From: Aquimarina rhabdastrellae
Lineage (GTDB): Bacteria; Bacteroidota; Bacteroidia; Flavobacteriales; Flavobacteriaceae
Reading direction: 5' to 3'
DNA length: 64,000 nucleotides
NCBI GenBank assembly: GCA_947387485.1
Contig: CANDNT010000006.1
Span: 62,001 to 126,000, forward strand
Below the pieces are notes generated by a model that did not search any database, was not told the DNA's origin, and saw only the letters and a list, made by a program, of their open reading frames with translations. A program made the position numbers and the translations under genes. Of this stretch, positions 9,299-17,328 are shown piece after piece (position 1 is the stretch's first letter; each line of letters opens with the position of its first letter).

Positions 9299-9595
9299 AT
9301 GTCAAAATTTGGAGAATTAATTAGTGTTTCTGCACCTGTTTTACTAGATTTTTATACTGAGTGGAATGATGCTTCTGTAGCGATGCACCCAGTGTTGAGA
9401 GATGTTGCTGCAGCTTTGGGTGATAAAGCTAAAGTAATAAAAATTGATGTAGATAAAAACGAGGAATTAGCCACAGCACTTAGAGTAAAAGGATTACCTA
9501 CTTTAATGATTTATAAAGAAGGTGAAATGGTATGGAGGCAAAGTGGAGAGCAAGATGCTAATACCTTAATAGGTTTAATGAAAGAATATATTTAA
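9299..9595 (+). CDS. thioredoxin-fold protein lacking the redox cysteines
   Basis: I use the ATG at 9299; the frame could open at a TTG at 9278, but the alignment to thioredoxins begins MSKFGELISVSAPVLLDFYT. The 98-residue product has the fold signatures VLLDFYTEW, KVIKIDVDKNEELA and the cis-proline segment VKGLPTLMIYKEGE. Where thioredoxin has WCGPC, this protein reads WNDAS, and it has no cysteine at all, so it cannot do dithiol exchange. A role as a structural or binding partner is inference. Its stop codon overlaps that of the convergent deacetylase gene by 3 bases (TTTA at 9592-9595). Confidence 0.8.
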   Translation: MSKFGELISVSAPVLLDFYTEWNDASVAMHPVLRDVAAALGDKAKVIKIDVDKNEELATALRVKGLPTLMIYKEGEMVWRQSGEQDANTLIGLMKEYI

Positions 9596-10236
9596 AGCTT
9601 AATAGCTTCAAAAGAATAACCTAGACTTTGATAGTGCATTAATATTTTAGGTAATACATATTGCATATTCTTTGCAGCTTTGTGACTATCATGTAAAACG
9701 ATGATGCTTCCGTTAACTGTATTGTTTAATACGTTTTTTAGACATTGTTGTGGCGATATTTTCTTTTCCCAATCTTTTGCTAACACATCCCACATAATAA
9801 TAGTATACCCTTGCTTTTGTAGTATTCGAGAAACTTTTTTGGTAATCTTGCCATAAGGAGGTCTAAAGAGTTTTTGTTTTGTATAAGCAGATTTCTGTAT
9901 TAGTTCTTGTCCTTTATCTATATTAACTAAATAATCCTTTAAAGGAGTTTTCCAGCAATTTAGATGATTAAAGGTATGATTTCCTATAGCATGCCCTTCA
10001 ATTATAATTCTATTAAAAATAGAAGGATGTTTTCTAATATTATCTCCTATACAAAAGAAAGTAGCTTTGGCTTGATGAGTTTTTAAAGTATCAAGAACAA
10101 ACTCTGTAATTTCAGGAATTGGACCATCATCAAAAGTGAGGTAAAGTTTTTTTTGATCTTTTTTATAAAAATCCCAAGTGAGTTTTGAAAAAAAGAATTT
10201 AATCCATGCAGGTGTTTTTGAAGGAAAAAGCGTCAT
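9592..10236 (-). CDS. polysaccharide deacetylase (NodB homology)
   Basis: The 214-residue carbohydrate esterase 4 domain has all the expected motifs. These are LYLTFDDGPIPE (catalytic Asp and metal Asp), GNHTFNHL (the HxxxH metal ligands), LFRPPYGKI, IIMWDVLAKDW and IIVLHDSH. It probably removes acetyl groups from peptidoglycan or another N-acetylated glycan. No clear signal peptide is present, only a modest hydrophobic N-terminus. It lies downstream of the DUF2723 gene in the same direction but is separated from it by a strong terminator, so it may have its own promoter. Confidence 0.9.
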   Translation of the reverse strand: MTLFPSKTPAWIKFFFSKLTWDFYKKDQKKLYLTFDDGPIPEITEFVLDTLKTHQAKATFFCIGDNIRKHPSIFNRIIIEGHAIGNHTFNHLNCWKTPLKDYLVNIDKGQELIQKSAYTKQKLFRPPYGKITKKVSRILQKQGYTIIMWDVLAKDWEKKISPQQCLKNVLNNTVNGSIIVLHDSHKAAKNMQYVLPKILMHYQSLGYSFEAIKL

Positions 10237-10247
10237 ACTATAAAGTT

Positions 10248-10277
10248 AAAAAGGCTGTTTTTAAAAACAGCCTTTTT
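10248..10277 (-). terminator. terminator of the DUF2723 gene
   Basis: A perfect 15-bp palindrome (AAAAAGGCTGTTTTT / AAAAACAGCCTTTTT) lies just downstream of the DUF2723 stop and just upstream of the deacetylase start. It has a GGCTG core flanked by A and T runs, the classic symmetric intrinsic terminator. Confidence 0.85.
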
Positions 10278-10285
10278 AATACTTT

Positions 10286-13200
10286 TTATTTTGAAATGGA
10301 GTCAATCGTATCTAATTTGACTTCGGCCTCAGGTTTTTCACTCAACTCTTTGAGTAAGTCTTCTTCGGTTTTTCTTGTCAGATCTTCGTCTTCATAAATC
10401 TCATCATCTCTATAGAAATGAGAGAAGAGTTTTAAATAACGATTAAATTCATCTACTTTTTCTTCAATTATGTCTTGATCTCTATTTAATAATAATAAAT
10501 CAACCACACCTCTATAGTGTTCAACACTTGTAATTATTTCTTGAGCAAGTTCATATTGATGTGTTAGTGTCAGGCTACTGTAGTAAGTAAGTTGCTCTTG
10601 ATATTTCTTTGCAATTTTATTCCATAATTCACGAGCCTTTTCTTTTTCTCCTATTTCATAATAACCAGAAACATAAGGTTCAAGTAAAGTATAATATTCG
10701 TAGTACTCGATAGGCATTTTATCCATAGCAAGATCCATAACTTCTTTGGCCTTATCTTTTTTATCTTCATTGATGAGTGTTTCTACAAGGCGAGCTAAGT
10801 TTCCTCTGTAAGTAATAGAATTTCTTCGTGTTTCTGGATCGTGATAGATATTAGGATCATTACTATTACCCCAATCCCAACTCATTACATTTTTGTACAT
10901 TAAATCAGAATCGATACGTCCCATATCATAAGGATTACGTGGATTGATTTTTGTACGAATAGGGACAAGTTTATAGGTAACACCATCTAATTGTAGATAA
11001 TCTTTCATCCATAAATAATCATCATCTCCAAAACTACCTCCTGTAAAATAGATAGGACGTTCCCAGTTATTGTTAGCAATAATATCAAGCATTAGTAAAC
11101 GATTCTTAAATAGAATATCTCCTTTTAGGTGAATATCAATATAAGGAACGATTAAATGAGCATCTTCAGGCTTTACAATTCCGTTTTTCAATACAGCTTC
11201 TTTATCAACAGGGATGCGAATATGTTTGGTAGGGAATGTATTCACTTTACTACCATTTTGTAATTCTCCTTTGGTTCTAGGATCATTACTTTCTATCCAA
11301 TTCATCCAATCTTTAATAGGAATAGTGTCTTGAGTTACTCCTTGATAATATATAGCATCATTATTACCCCATTTATAAAAATCATGAGTTAATTGAGATG
11401 GAATAGGCTTACTATCATAAGCAGCTTTTTTCATTTGATCTATATACCAATCTGTAGCAAAGAGACTAGTGTTTATAGTTCTTACATCAGTACGATATTC
11501 TTCTATATCTTGTGCATACCATAAGGCAAAGGTATCATTATCACCTATGGTAAATAGTATAGCGTTCTTTTGGCAAGATTGTAAATACATTTTTGCCATT
11601 GCTTGTGCTGTGTAACGATTTGAACGATCATGATCATCCCAGTTTTGAGCAGCCAAAACTACAGGAACGGCAAGCATACATATAGCTGTGATAGCTGGAG
11701 CAACAATCTTGGGTTGCAGCTTACTTTTTAAAAGATCAAATAAGGCATATACACCAAATCCTATCCAAATGGAGAAAGCATAGAATGATCCAACTAAAGC
11801 ATAATCTCTTTCCCTAGGTTCAAATGGACGTTCATTTAAATATAATTTTAACGCTAATCCAGTAAAAACAAAGAAAACTAAAAGTATCCAAAAGTTTTTC
11901 TTATCTCGTTGTAATTGAAATACAAAACCTAATAATCCTAAAATAAGAGGTAAGAAGTAATAAGTATTACGAGCCCTATTATTTAATGCGTCAGAAGTTA
12001 AGTTTTGTTGTGATCCTAATCGCATTTCATCAACTAGATCAATACCACTTAACCAATTTCCTTCAAGATCAGTCATTTTACCTTGGTTGTCATCTTGTCT
12101 TCCAACGAAATTCCACATAAAATAACGCCAGTACATATAGCCAATTTGATACACAAAGAAATACTTCATATTATCAATAAAGGAAGGCCTTTCTACATTA
12201 ACATAATCTTTTATCGAACGTAAAAACTTATCATAATCTGCATTATCTAAGTTCCCTTTTGCATATTCTCTTCTAAATTCGGTTATCGTTTGTAGTAATT
12301 CTTTCTCACCTTGATATTCCGGTTTTACTGTGAACTTAACGGGCCCAGTAAAATTCATATAATTCTCTATATGTTCTAGACTCCACATTCTAGGTAAAAA
12401 ACCTTTATGATCTGGAGATGTATTTTGTTTAGCGTTTTTCCATTCGTTTACAATAACATATTTACCAGTTTTAAGATCTTTTTCATATTTAGGTTTATCA
12501 TCTATATATGGATTGTTAATATCTAAACCGCCATAAATTTCTGTGAATTGAGGTCCATAAAATAAATGCGTTTCTGGATATTGTTCTAGGTTATAATATG
12601 CAAGTAATTCTCGTGCACTTTTTGGACTGTTTTCGTTAACAACAGTTCCTGCATTTGCACGTATAGGTAACATTACCCAACTAGAGAAACCTATAAAAAT
12701 AAATAAAACGCAAAGTAATAATGTATTTATTAATGGAAAGTTCTTTTTGCGAGTATATTTGATTCCATAGAAAAAACCTACAGCAATAGCCAAGGCTAAG
12801 AAAATAGTACCCGAATTAAAAGGTAAGCTTAGTACATTAACAAAGAATACTTCTGTAGCACCAAAAAGTTTTAGTGTATTAGGAAGTAAAAATTTGAAAA
12901 TGAATAACAGTATAAAAACTACTACAACATTGGCTACAATGAAATTCTTAATGGTAATCTTTTGATAATTTTTGAAATAGTACAATAACCCTATTGCTGG
13001 AATAGTAAGTAATCCCATAAAGTGAACACCAAAAGAGAGTCCTACAATAAAAGCGATTAAAATTACCCAGCGATTTCCTCTAGGGGAGTGCATATCTTGT
13101 TCCCATCGTAATCCTAAATAGAATAAGACTGACATAATGCAAATTGCCATAGCATAAACTTCGGCCTCTACAGCATTAAACCAGAAACTATCTGTAAAAG

Positions 13201-13597
13201 TAAAGGCTAAAGAACCAACGAGTCCACTACCTAATACAGCAATGGCTTTACTTTTAGTTAGTTCTTCATCTATAGCGATAAGTTTACGAACCAAAATTGT
13301 AATTGACCAGAACATAAACATAATAGCCAATGCACTTGCAAATGCAGATGTTAAATTAACCATTAAAGCTATTTGAGTTGGATCTGATGCAAAAATAGAT
13401 GCAAATGCACCTATCATTTGAAACAAGGGTGCTCCAGGAGGGTGACCAACTTGAAGTTTTGAAGAAGTTGAAATATATTCACCTGCATCCCAAAAACTAG
13501 CGGTTGGTTCGACAGTAAGACCGTATACAGTAAGAGCTATACCAAAGACAACCCAACCTAAAATTTTATTCCACTTAGAGAAATTAAAATTATTCAT
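10286..13597 (-). CDS. DUF2723 integral membrane protein (TMEM260-like glycosyltransferase family)
   Basis: The 1103-residue protein begins with a long multi-pass membrane region (about residues 10-330, with more segments near 545-660). It carries DUF2723 signatures: EPTASFWDAGEYISTSSKLQ and VGHPPGAPLFQMIGA near the N-terminus, and RPFEPRERDYALVGSFYAF in the middle. A soluble C-terminal half contains IGDNDTFALWYAQ and helical, TPR-like sequence near 960-1060. The early Asp in the WDAGEY loop is placed as in GT-C glycosyltransferases, and the human relative TMEM260 is a protein O-mannosyltransferase. A role in protein O-glycosylation at the periplasmic face is therefore plausible but inferred. 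Confidence 0.85.
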   Translation of the reverse strand: MNNFNFSKWNKILGWVVFGIALTVYGLTVEPTASFWDAGEYISTSSKLQVGHPPGAPLFQMIGAFASIFASDPTQIALMVNLTSAFASALAIMFMFWSITILVRKLIAIDEELTKSKAIAVLGSGLVGSLAFTFTDSFWFNAVEAEVYAMAICIMSVLFYLGLRWEQDMHSPRGNRWVILIAFIVGLSFGVHFMGLLTIPAIGLLYYFKNYQKITIKNFIVANVVVVFILLFIFKFLLPNTLKLFGATEVFFVNVLSLPFNSGTIFLALAIAVGFFYGIKYTRKKNFPLINTLLLCVLFIFIGFSSWVMLPIRANAGTVVNENSPKSARELLAYYNLEQYPETHLFYGPQFTEIYGGLDINNPYIDDKPKYEKDLKTGKYVIVNEWKNAKQNTSPDHKGFLPRMWSLEHIENYMNFTGPVKFTVKPEYQGEKELLQTITEFRREYAKGNLDNADYDKFLRSIKDYVNVERPSFIDNMKYFFVYQIGYMYWRYFMWNFVGRQDDNQGKMTDLEGNWLSGIDLVDEMRLGSQQNLTSDALNNRARNTYYFLPLILGLLGFVFQLQRDKKNFWILLVFFVFTGLALKLYLNERPFEPRERDYALVGSFYAFSIWIGFGVYALFDLLKSKLQPKIVAPAITAICMLAVPVVLAAQNWDDHDRSNRYTAQAMAKMYLQSCQKNAILFTIGDNDTFALWYAQDIEEYRTDVRTINTSLFATDWYIDQMKKAAYDSKPIPSQLTHDFYKWGNNDAIYYQGVTQDTIPIKDWMNWIESNDPRTKGELQNGSKVNTFPTKHIRIPVDKEAVLKNGIVKPEDAHLIVPYIDIHLKGDILFKNRLLMLDIIANNNWERPIYFTGGSFGDDDYLWMKDYLQLDGVTYKLVPIRTKINPRNPYDMGRIDSDLMYKNVMSWDWGNSNDPNIYHDPETRRNSITYRGNLARLVETLINEDKKDKAKEVMDLAMDKMPIEYYEYYTLLEPYVSGYYEIGEKEKARELWNKIAKKYQEQLTYYSSLTLTHQYELAQEIITSVEHYRGVVDLLLLNRDQDIIEEKVDEFNRYLKLFSHFYRDDEIYEDEDLTRKTEEDLLKELSEKPEAEVKLDTIDSISK

Positions 13598-13814
13598 AAG
13601 TACTATGCTATAAAATAAAGTATCTGGCGAATTTAATAATTAAAGTAGTTGACACCATATAAATTCAACATTAAAACTGTCTTTTTATCATTTTGTTGCA
13701 ATCATGACAGATAAAGCAGTGCTATGATAAATTAAGGTAAAAGGATTAAAAGATATTGATAGTGATTAAATTAAGATTGTTTGTCAAAGGAAACTTAAAA
13801 AAAATATAAAAAAG

Positions 13815-13846
13815 TTTTGTCGAATTGAAGTTATGCTGTATATTTG
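13815..13846 (+). promoter_or_regulatory. promoter of the tRNA-Gln array
   Basis: TTTTG (13815-13819), a 19-bp spacer and TATATTTG (13839-13846) match the Bacteroidota consensus closely. The sequence then reads GCACCCGC, and the first tRNA begins 16 bp further on. I find no comparable element in the spacers between later copies, so the whole array is probably one transcript. Confidence 0.8.
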
Positions 13847-13862
13847 CACCCGCAAACTGTAA

Positions 13863-13935
13863 TGGTCTATGGTGTAACTGGCAACACGTCTGGTTTTGGT
13901 CCAGAAGAGTCTAGGTTCGAGCCCTAGTAGACCAA
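13863..13935 (+). tRNA. tRNA-Gln (anticodon TTG), copy 1
   Basis: The 73-nt cloverleaf has acceptor TGGTCTA/TAGACCA, D stem GTGT/ACAC, anticodon stem TCTGG/CCAGA with loop TTTTGGT (anticodon TTG), and T stem CTAGG/CCTAG around TTCGAGC. The discriminator is A. The CCA end is not encoded (CAA follows), so it must be added after transcription. Confidence 0.96.
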
Positions 13936-13979
13936 CAAAAATCAATGTTTAGTTGGTTCTTATAAAATACAATTTGCAA

Positions 13980-14052
13980 TGGTCTATGGTGTAACTGGCA
14001 ACACGTCTGGTTTTGGTCCAGAAGAGTCTAGGTTCGAGCCCTAGTAGACCAA
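13980..14052 (+). tRNA. tRNA-Gln (TTG), copy 2
   Basis: Identical in sequence to copy 1 and exactly 117 bp downstream. The 44-bp spacer contains no recognisable promoter. Confidence 0.96.
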
Positions 14053-14096
14053 CAAAAATCAATGTTTAGTTGGTTCTTATAAAATACAATTTGCAA

Positions 14097-14169
14097 TGGT
14101 CTATGGTGTAACTGGCAACACGTCTGGTTTTGGTCCAGAAGAGTCTAGGTTCGAGCCCTAGTAGACCAA
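14097..14169 (+). tRNA. tRNA-Gln (TTG), copy 3
   Basis: Identical to copies 1 and 2; the 117-bp period is preserved, as is the 44-bp spacer before it. Confidence 0.96.
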
Positions 14170-14213
14170 CAAAAATCAATGTTTAGTTGGTTCTTATAAA
14201 ATACAATTTGTAA

Positions 14214-14286
14214 TGGTCTATGGTGTAACTGGCAACACGTCTGGTTTTGGTCCAGAAGAGTCTAGGTTCGAGCCCTAGTAGACCAA
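14214..14286 (+). tRNA. tRNA-Gln (TTG), copy 4
   Basis: Identical tRNA sequence. The only difference I see in the repeat is one base in the spacer just before it (TTTGTAATGG instead of TTTGCAATGG). Confidence 0.96.
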
Positions 14287-14330
14287 CAAAAATCAATGTT
14301 TAGTTGGTTCTTATAAAATACAATTTGCAA

Positions 14331-14403
14331 TGGTCTATGGTGTAACTGGCAACACGTCTGGTTTTGGTCCAGAAGAGTCTAGGTTCGAGCCCTAGTAGAC
14401 CAA
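14331..14403 (+). tRNA. tRNA-Gln (TTG), copy 5
   Basis: The last identical copy. It is followed directly by a terminator hairpin instead of the 44-bp spacer. Confidence 0.96.
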
Positions 14404-14404
14404 C

Positions 14405-14438
14405 AAAAAAGCTGATTCAATTTGAATCAGCTTTTTTT
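14405..14438. terminator. terminator after the tRNA array, also serving the UspA gene
   Basis: A-run, then GCTGATTCAA / TTGAATCAGC around a single central T (effective 3-nt loop), then a run of seven T. The flanking A and T runs make it functional in both directions between the tRNA array and the convergent universal stress gene. Confidence 0.85.
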
Positions 14439-14459
14439 ATATCTAATTGTTATATAATG

Positions 14460-15290
14460 TTAGATTTTAAAAGTTATCACAGGTCGTTTAGCATGATTAA
14501 CAAGATCTTCGCTTAAGCTACCATTAATAAAGTGAGAAATACCTTTTCTACCATGAGTACTTATTCCGATTAAACCAGCATTAATATTTTTTGAGAAATT
14601 TAAGATCCCTTTTTCAACGGTAAGATCATTATAGATATTCAAAGAATAATTTTCAATGCCAACATCTGCCATAAAAAGATTCATTTTTTCTTCAGTAGTA
14701 GCGGTGGTTTTAAAATTATTAGGAGTATTGATCCACAGTAAATGTAATTTTGCATCTATCTCTTGAGCAAAAGCGTGTGCGGCTTTAATATTGGTTTTAT
14801 CTTCATCATCAAAATTTGTAGCATATACAAAATCAGAAATACTAAAAATATCACGATCTTCTTTAATTACTAATACAGGTTTATCTGAGGTTCTCACAAT
14901 TTTTTCTGCATTAGAACCAATAAAGATTTCTTCAAGTCCTTCAGATCCATGAGATCCCATGATAATAATATCTATATCATGTTTTTTGATATTTTCTGTA
15001 ATACCACTTCTAATATCGCTAAAACTTACAATTTCTTCTAAATCTATATTTTGAAGAAAATCTTGTTGCATTAACTTTTCAAACTTATTATGTGTATGCT
15101 TCATTAAAAAAATAGCTTCTGGAGCAGGAGCAGTAGTACCACTTGACATCAAGTCGGTTAAATGCACAGGTAATTCTAATATGTGTAGTAGAAAAATCTT
15201 GCTATTGTGCTTTTTAGCCATTTGAACAGCCACTTTTAATGCGCTATCTGCTTGCTTTGAGAAATCTGTAGGAACTAATATATGTTTCAT
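14460..15290 (-). CDS. universal stress protein, tandem UspA domains
   Basis: The 276-residue cytoplasmic protein consists of two Usp domains. The first (about 1-145) begins MKHILVPTDFSKQADSALKV and ends with the ATP-binding loop GSHGSEGLEEIFIGSNAEKI. The second (about 150-276) ends with GISTHGRKGISHFINGSLSE. Both loops fit the G-2x-G-9x-G(S/T) nucleotide-binding pattern, so both halves may bind ATP. Duplicated Usp proteins are common in Flavobacteriaceae; the physiological role is not shown by context. The gene stands alone, convergent to the tRNA array. Confidence 0.92.
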   Translation of the reverse strand: MKHILVPTDFSKQADSALKVAVQMAKKHNSKIFLLHILELPVHLTDLMSSGTTAPAPEAIFLMKHTHNKFEKLMQQDFLQNIDLEEIVSFSDIRSGITENIKKHDIDIIIMGSHGSEGLEEIFIGSNAEKIVRTSDKPVLVIKEDRDIFSISDFVYATNFDDEDKTNIKAAHAFAQEIDAKLHLLWINTPNNFKTTATTEEKMNLFMADVGIENYSLNIYNDLTVEKGILNFSKNINAGLIGISTHGRKGISHFINGSLSEDLVNHAKRPVITFKI

Positions 15291-15502
15291 GAAATATGGT
15301 TTATGTCATTTGGGTTAGTATCTATCAAACTTTTAATAATAGGGCATGCAGCTATTGCTCTTTCATTAACCTTTATCTATGGGGGAAGATGGAATTGAAT
15401 TAAGGTTAATTTAGGTCTTATAAATGTGTTAAATATATAGACTTAATAAAAATACAAATAATTTTTGATCTATTCAGGGTTTTTTATATAAGATATTATT
15501 GC

Positions 15503-15510
15503 TATCTTTG
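15503..15510 (+). promoter_or_regulatory. -7 element for rimP-nusA-infB
   Basis: TATCTTTG matches TAnnTTTG and is followed by GCACC, as at other promoters in this window. The upstream element is only a T-run near 15480, so the -33 match is weak. The predicted start near 15517 is about 17 nt before a terminator-like hairpin. Confidence 0.6.
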
Positions 15511-15533
15511 CACCAGAAAATGAAAAAATTGTT

Positions 15534-15561
15534 GAGGGGACGATAAAGTCCCCTCTTTTTT
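15534..15561 (+). promoter_or_regulatory. terminator-like attenuator hairpin in the rimP leader
   Basis: Perfect 8-bp GC-rich stem GAGGGGAC / GTCCCCTC with loop GATAAA, followed directly by six T. It lies between the promoter and the rimP ATG at 15575, so it would stop transcription before the operon unless overridden. The third gene of the leader's target operon set includes NusA, a termination factor, so feedback on this hairpin is a reasonable hypothesis. Confidence 0.7.
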
Positions 15562-15574
15562 ATCTGTTTGATTT

Positions 15575-16039
15575 ATGTCGTTAAAAGATAAGGCCTTAAA
15601 TTTGCTAGAGACAGCATTAGAGGAAAATGAATCATTATTTCTTATTGATTTTAAAATATTGAATGGAAATAAAATTCAAGTAATAATTGATGGAGATAAT
15701 GGTGTTACAGTTGATAATTGTATCGCTATAAGTCGTGCAATAGAACATAATCTTGATAGAGAAGAAGAAGATTTTTCTTTAGATGTGATGTCGGCGGGGA
15801 TTACAGAAGGATTGGTTCATTTAAGACAATATAAAAAGAATGTAGGTAGAACACTTGAAGTACAAACTCAAGAAGAGAAAATCAAAGGTGAACTTATAGA
15901 AACAACCGATGAACAAATTACTCTTGAGTGGAAAGCTAGAGAGCCAAAACCTATAGGAAAAGGAAAGGTAACAGTAACCAAAAGAGCATCTATAGCTTAT
16001 GCAGATATAGTAAAAGCTAAAGTGGTGATAACATTTTAA
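15575..16039 (+). CDS. rimP: ribosome maturation factor RimP
   Basis: The 154-residue product has the RimP N-terminal domain (FLIDFKILNGNKIQVIIDGD, VTVDNCIAISRAIEHNLDRE, DFSLDVMSAGI) and the C-terminal Sm-like domain (VGRTLEVQTQEEKIKGELIE). RimP binds the 30S precursor near S12 and promotes maturation. It is the first gene of rimP-nusA-infB, with 11 bp to nusA. It lies behind a promoter and a leader terminator hairpin. Confidence 0.95.
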   Translation: MSLKDKALNLLETALEENESLFLIDFKILNGNKIQVIIDGDNGVTVDNCIAISRAIEHNLDREEEDFSLDVMSAGITEGLVHLRQYKKNVGRTLEVQTQEEKIKGELIETTDEQITLEWKAREPKPIGKGKVTVTKRASIAYADIVKAKVVITF

Positions 16040-16050
16040 TAAAATCGGAT

Positions 16051-17283
16051 ATGGAAAATATCGCATTAATAGACTCTTTTTCAGAGTTTAAAGATGATAA
16101 ATTAATAGATCGTGTGACGCTGATGGCGATCTTGGAAGATGTATTTAGAAGTGCACTAAAGAAAAAATTTGGTGATGATGATAATTTCGATATTATTATA
16201 AACCCTGACAAAGGAGATTTAGAGATTTGGAGAAACCGTGTGGTGGTTGCTGATGGAGAAGTAGAAGATAGTAATCAAGAGATTTCTTTAGCAGAAGCGA
16301 GAAAGATAGAGCCGGATTTTGAAGTAGGTGAGGATGTTTCTGAAGAAGTAAAACTTATAGATTTAGGAAGAAGATCAATTTTAGCATTACGTCAGAACTT
16401 GATAGCTAAAATTCATGAGCATGATAATACAAATATCTATAAGCAATTTAAAGAACTTGAAGGAGATATTTATACTGCAGAAGTACATCATATAAGACAT
16501 AGAGCTGTAATTTTATTAGATGACGAAGGTAATGAGGTAGTATTGCCAAAGGATAAACAAATTCCAGCAGACTTTTTCCGTAAAGGAGAAAATGTAAGAG
16601 GAGTGATAGAAGCAGTAGAATTAAAAGGTAATAAACCTTCTATTATTATGTCTCGTACGTCACCTCTATTCTTAGAAAAATTATTTGAATCAGAAATACC
16701 AGAAGTATTTGATGGTTTAATAACAATAAAGAAAGTAGTAAGAATCCCAGGTGAGAAAGCTAAGGTAGCTGTAGATTCTTATGATGATAGAATTGATCCA
16801 GTAGGAGCATGTGTAGGGATGAAAGGTTCTCGTATTCACGGAATAGTTAGAGAATTAGGAAATGAGAATATTGATGTAATCAATTATACAAACAATGTTC
16901 AGTTATACATAACAAGAGCATTGAGTCCAGCAAAAGTAACTTCGGTTAAATTAGATGAAGAGAATAAAAGAGCTCAGGTAATCTTAAGACCAGAAGAAGT
17001 ATCCAAAGCTATTGGTAGAGGAGGATATAACATTAGATTAGCAGGACAATTAACAGGTTATGAGATCGATGTTTACAGAGAAGGAGTAGAAGAAGATGTA
17101 GAGTTAACAGAGTTCTCAGACGAGATAGATTCTTGGATAATAGAAGAATTTGCTAAGATCGGATTAGATACTGCAAAGAGTATTTTAGAGCATGATCCAA
17201 AAGATTTGGTGAAGCGTACCGACTTAGAAGAAGAAACAATAAATGAAGTAGTGCGTATATTAAAATCAGAATTTGAGGATTAG
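16051..17283 (+). CDS. nusA: transcription termination/antitermination factor NusA
   Basis: The 410-residue product has the N-terminal RNA polymerase-binding domain (about 1-125), an S1 domain (about 130-200: GDIYTAEVHHIRHRAVILL) and two KH domains (KVAVDSYDDRIDPVGACVGM and EEVSKAIGRGGYNIRLAGQL). It lacks the extra C-terminal acidic repeats of the E. coli protein, as usual outside gammaproteobacteria. NusA promotes pausing and hairpin-dependent termination, which matters because the operon begins with such a hairpin. It is followed by infB after 45 bp. Confidence 0.96.
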   Translation: MENIALIDSFSEFKDDKLIDRVTLMAILEDVFRSALKKKFGDDDNFDIIINPDKGDLEIWRNRVVVADGEVEDSNQEISLAEARKIEPDFEVGEDVSEEVKLIDLGRRSILALRQNLIAKIHEHDNTNIYKQFKELEGDIYTAEVHHIRHRAVILLDDEGNEVVLPKDKQIPADFFRKGENVRGVIEAVELKGNKPSIIMSRTSPLFLEKLFESEIPEVFDGLITIKKVVRIPGEKAKVAVDSYDDRIDPVGACVGMKGSRIHGIVRELGNENIDVINYTNNVQLYITRALSPAKVTSVKLDEENKRAQVILRPEEVSKAIGRGGYNIRLAGQLTGYEIDVYREGVEEDVELTEFSDEIDSWIIEEFAKIGLDTAKSILEHDPKDLVKRTDLEEETINEVVRILKSEFED

Positions 17284-17328
17284 TAAGCACAATTAATTTA
17301 TATTTGCAGCAAAATTTAAAAGGCATTT

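Larger units (their letters stand above)
13863..14403 (+). repeat. tandem repeat array, five 73-bp tRNA units at 117-bp period
   Basis: Four and a part units of 117 bp (73-bp tRNA plus 44-bp spacer) repeat head to tail. Spacers begin CAAAAATCAATGTTTAGTTG and end near AATTTGCAA. Near-perfect identity indicates recent expansion or ongoing homogenisation, and makes the locus prone to recombination or assembly collapse. Confidence 0.9.

Noticed and set aside
13936..14330. Spacers between the tRNA copies considered as individual promoters (TACAATTTG)
   Set aside because: The element has one base too many for TAnnTTTG and no TTG at the right distance; a single transcript is more likely.
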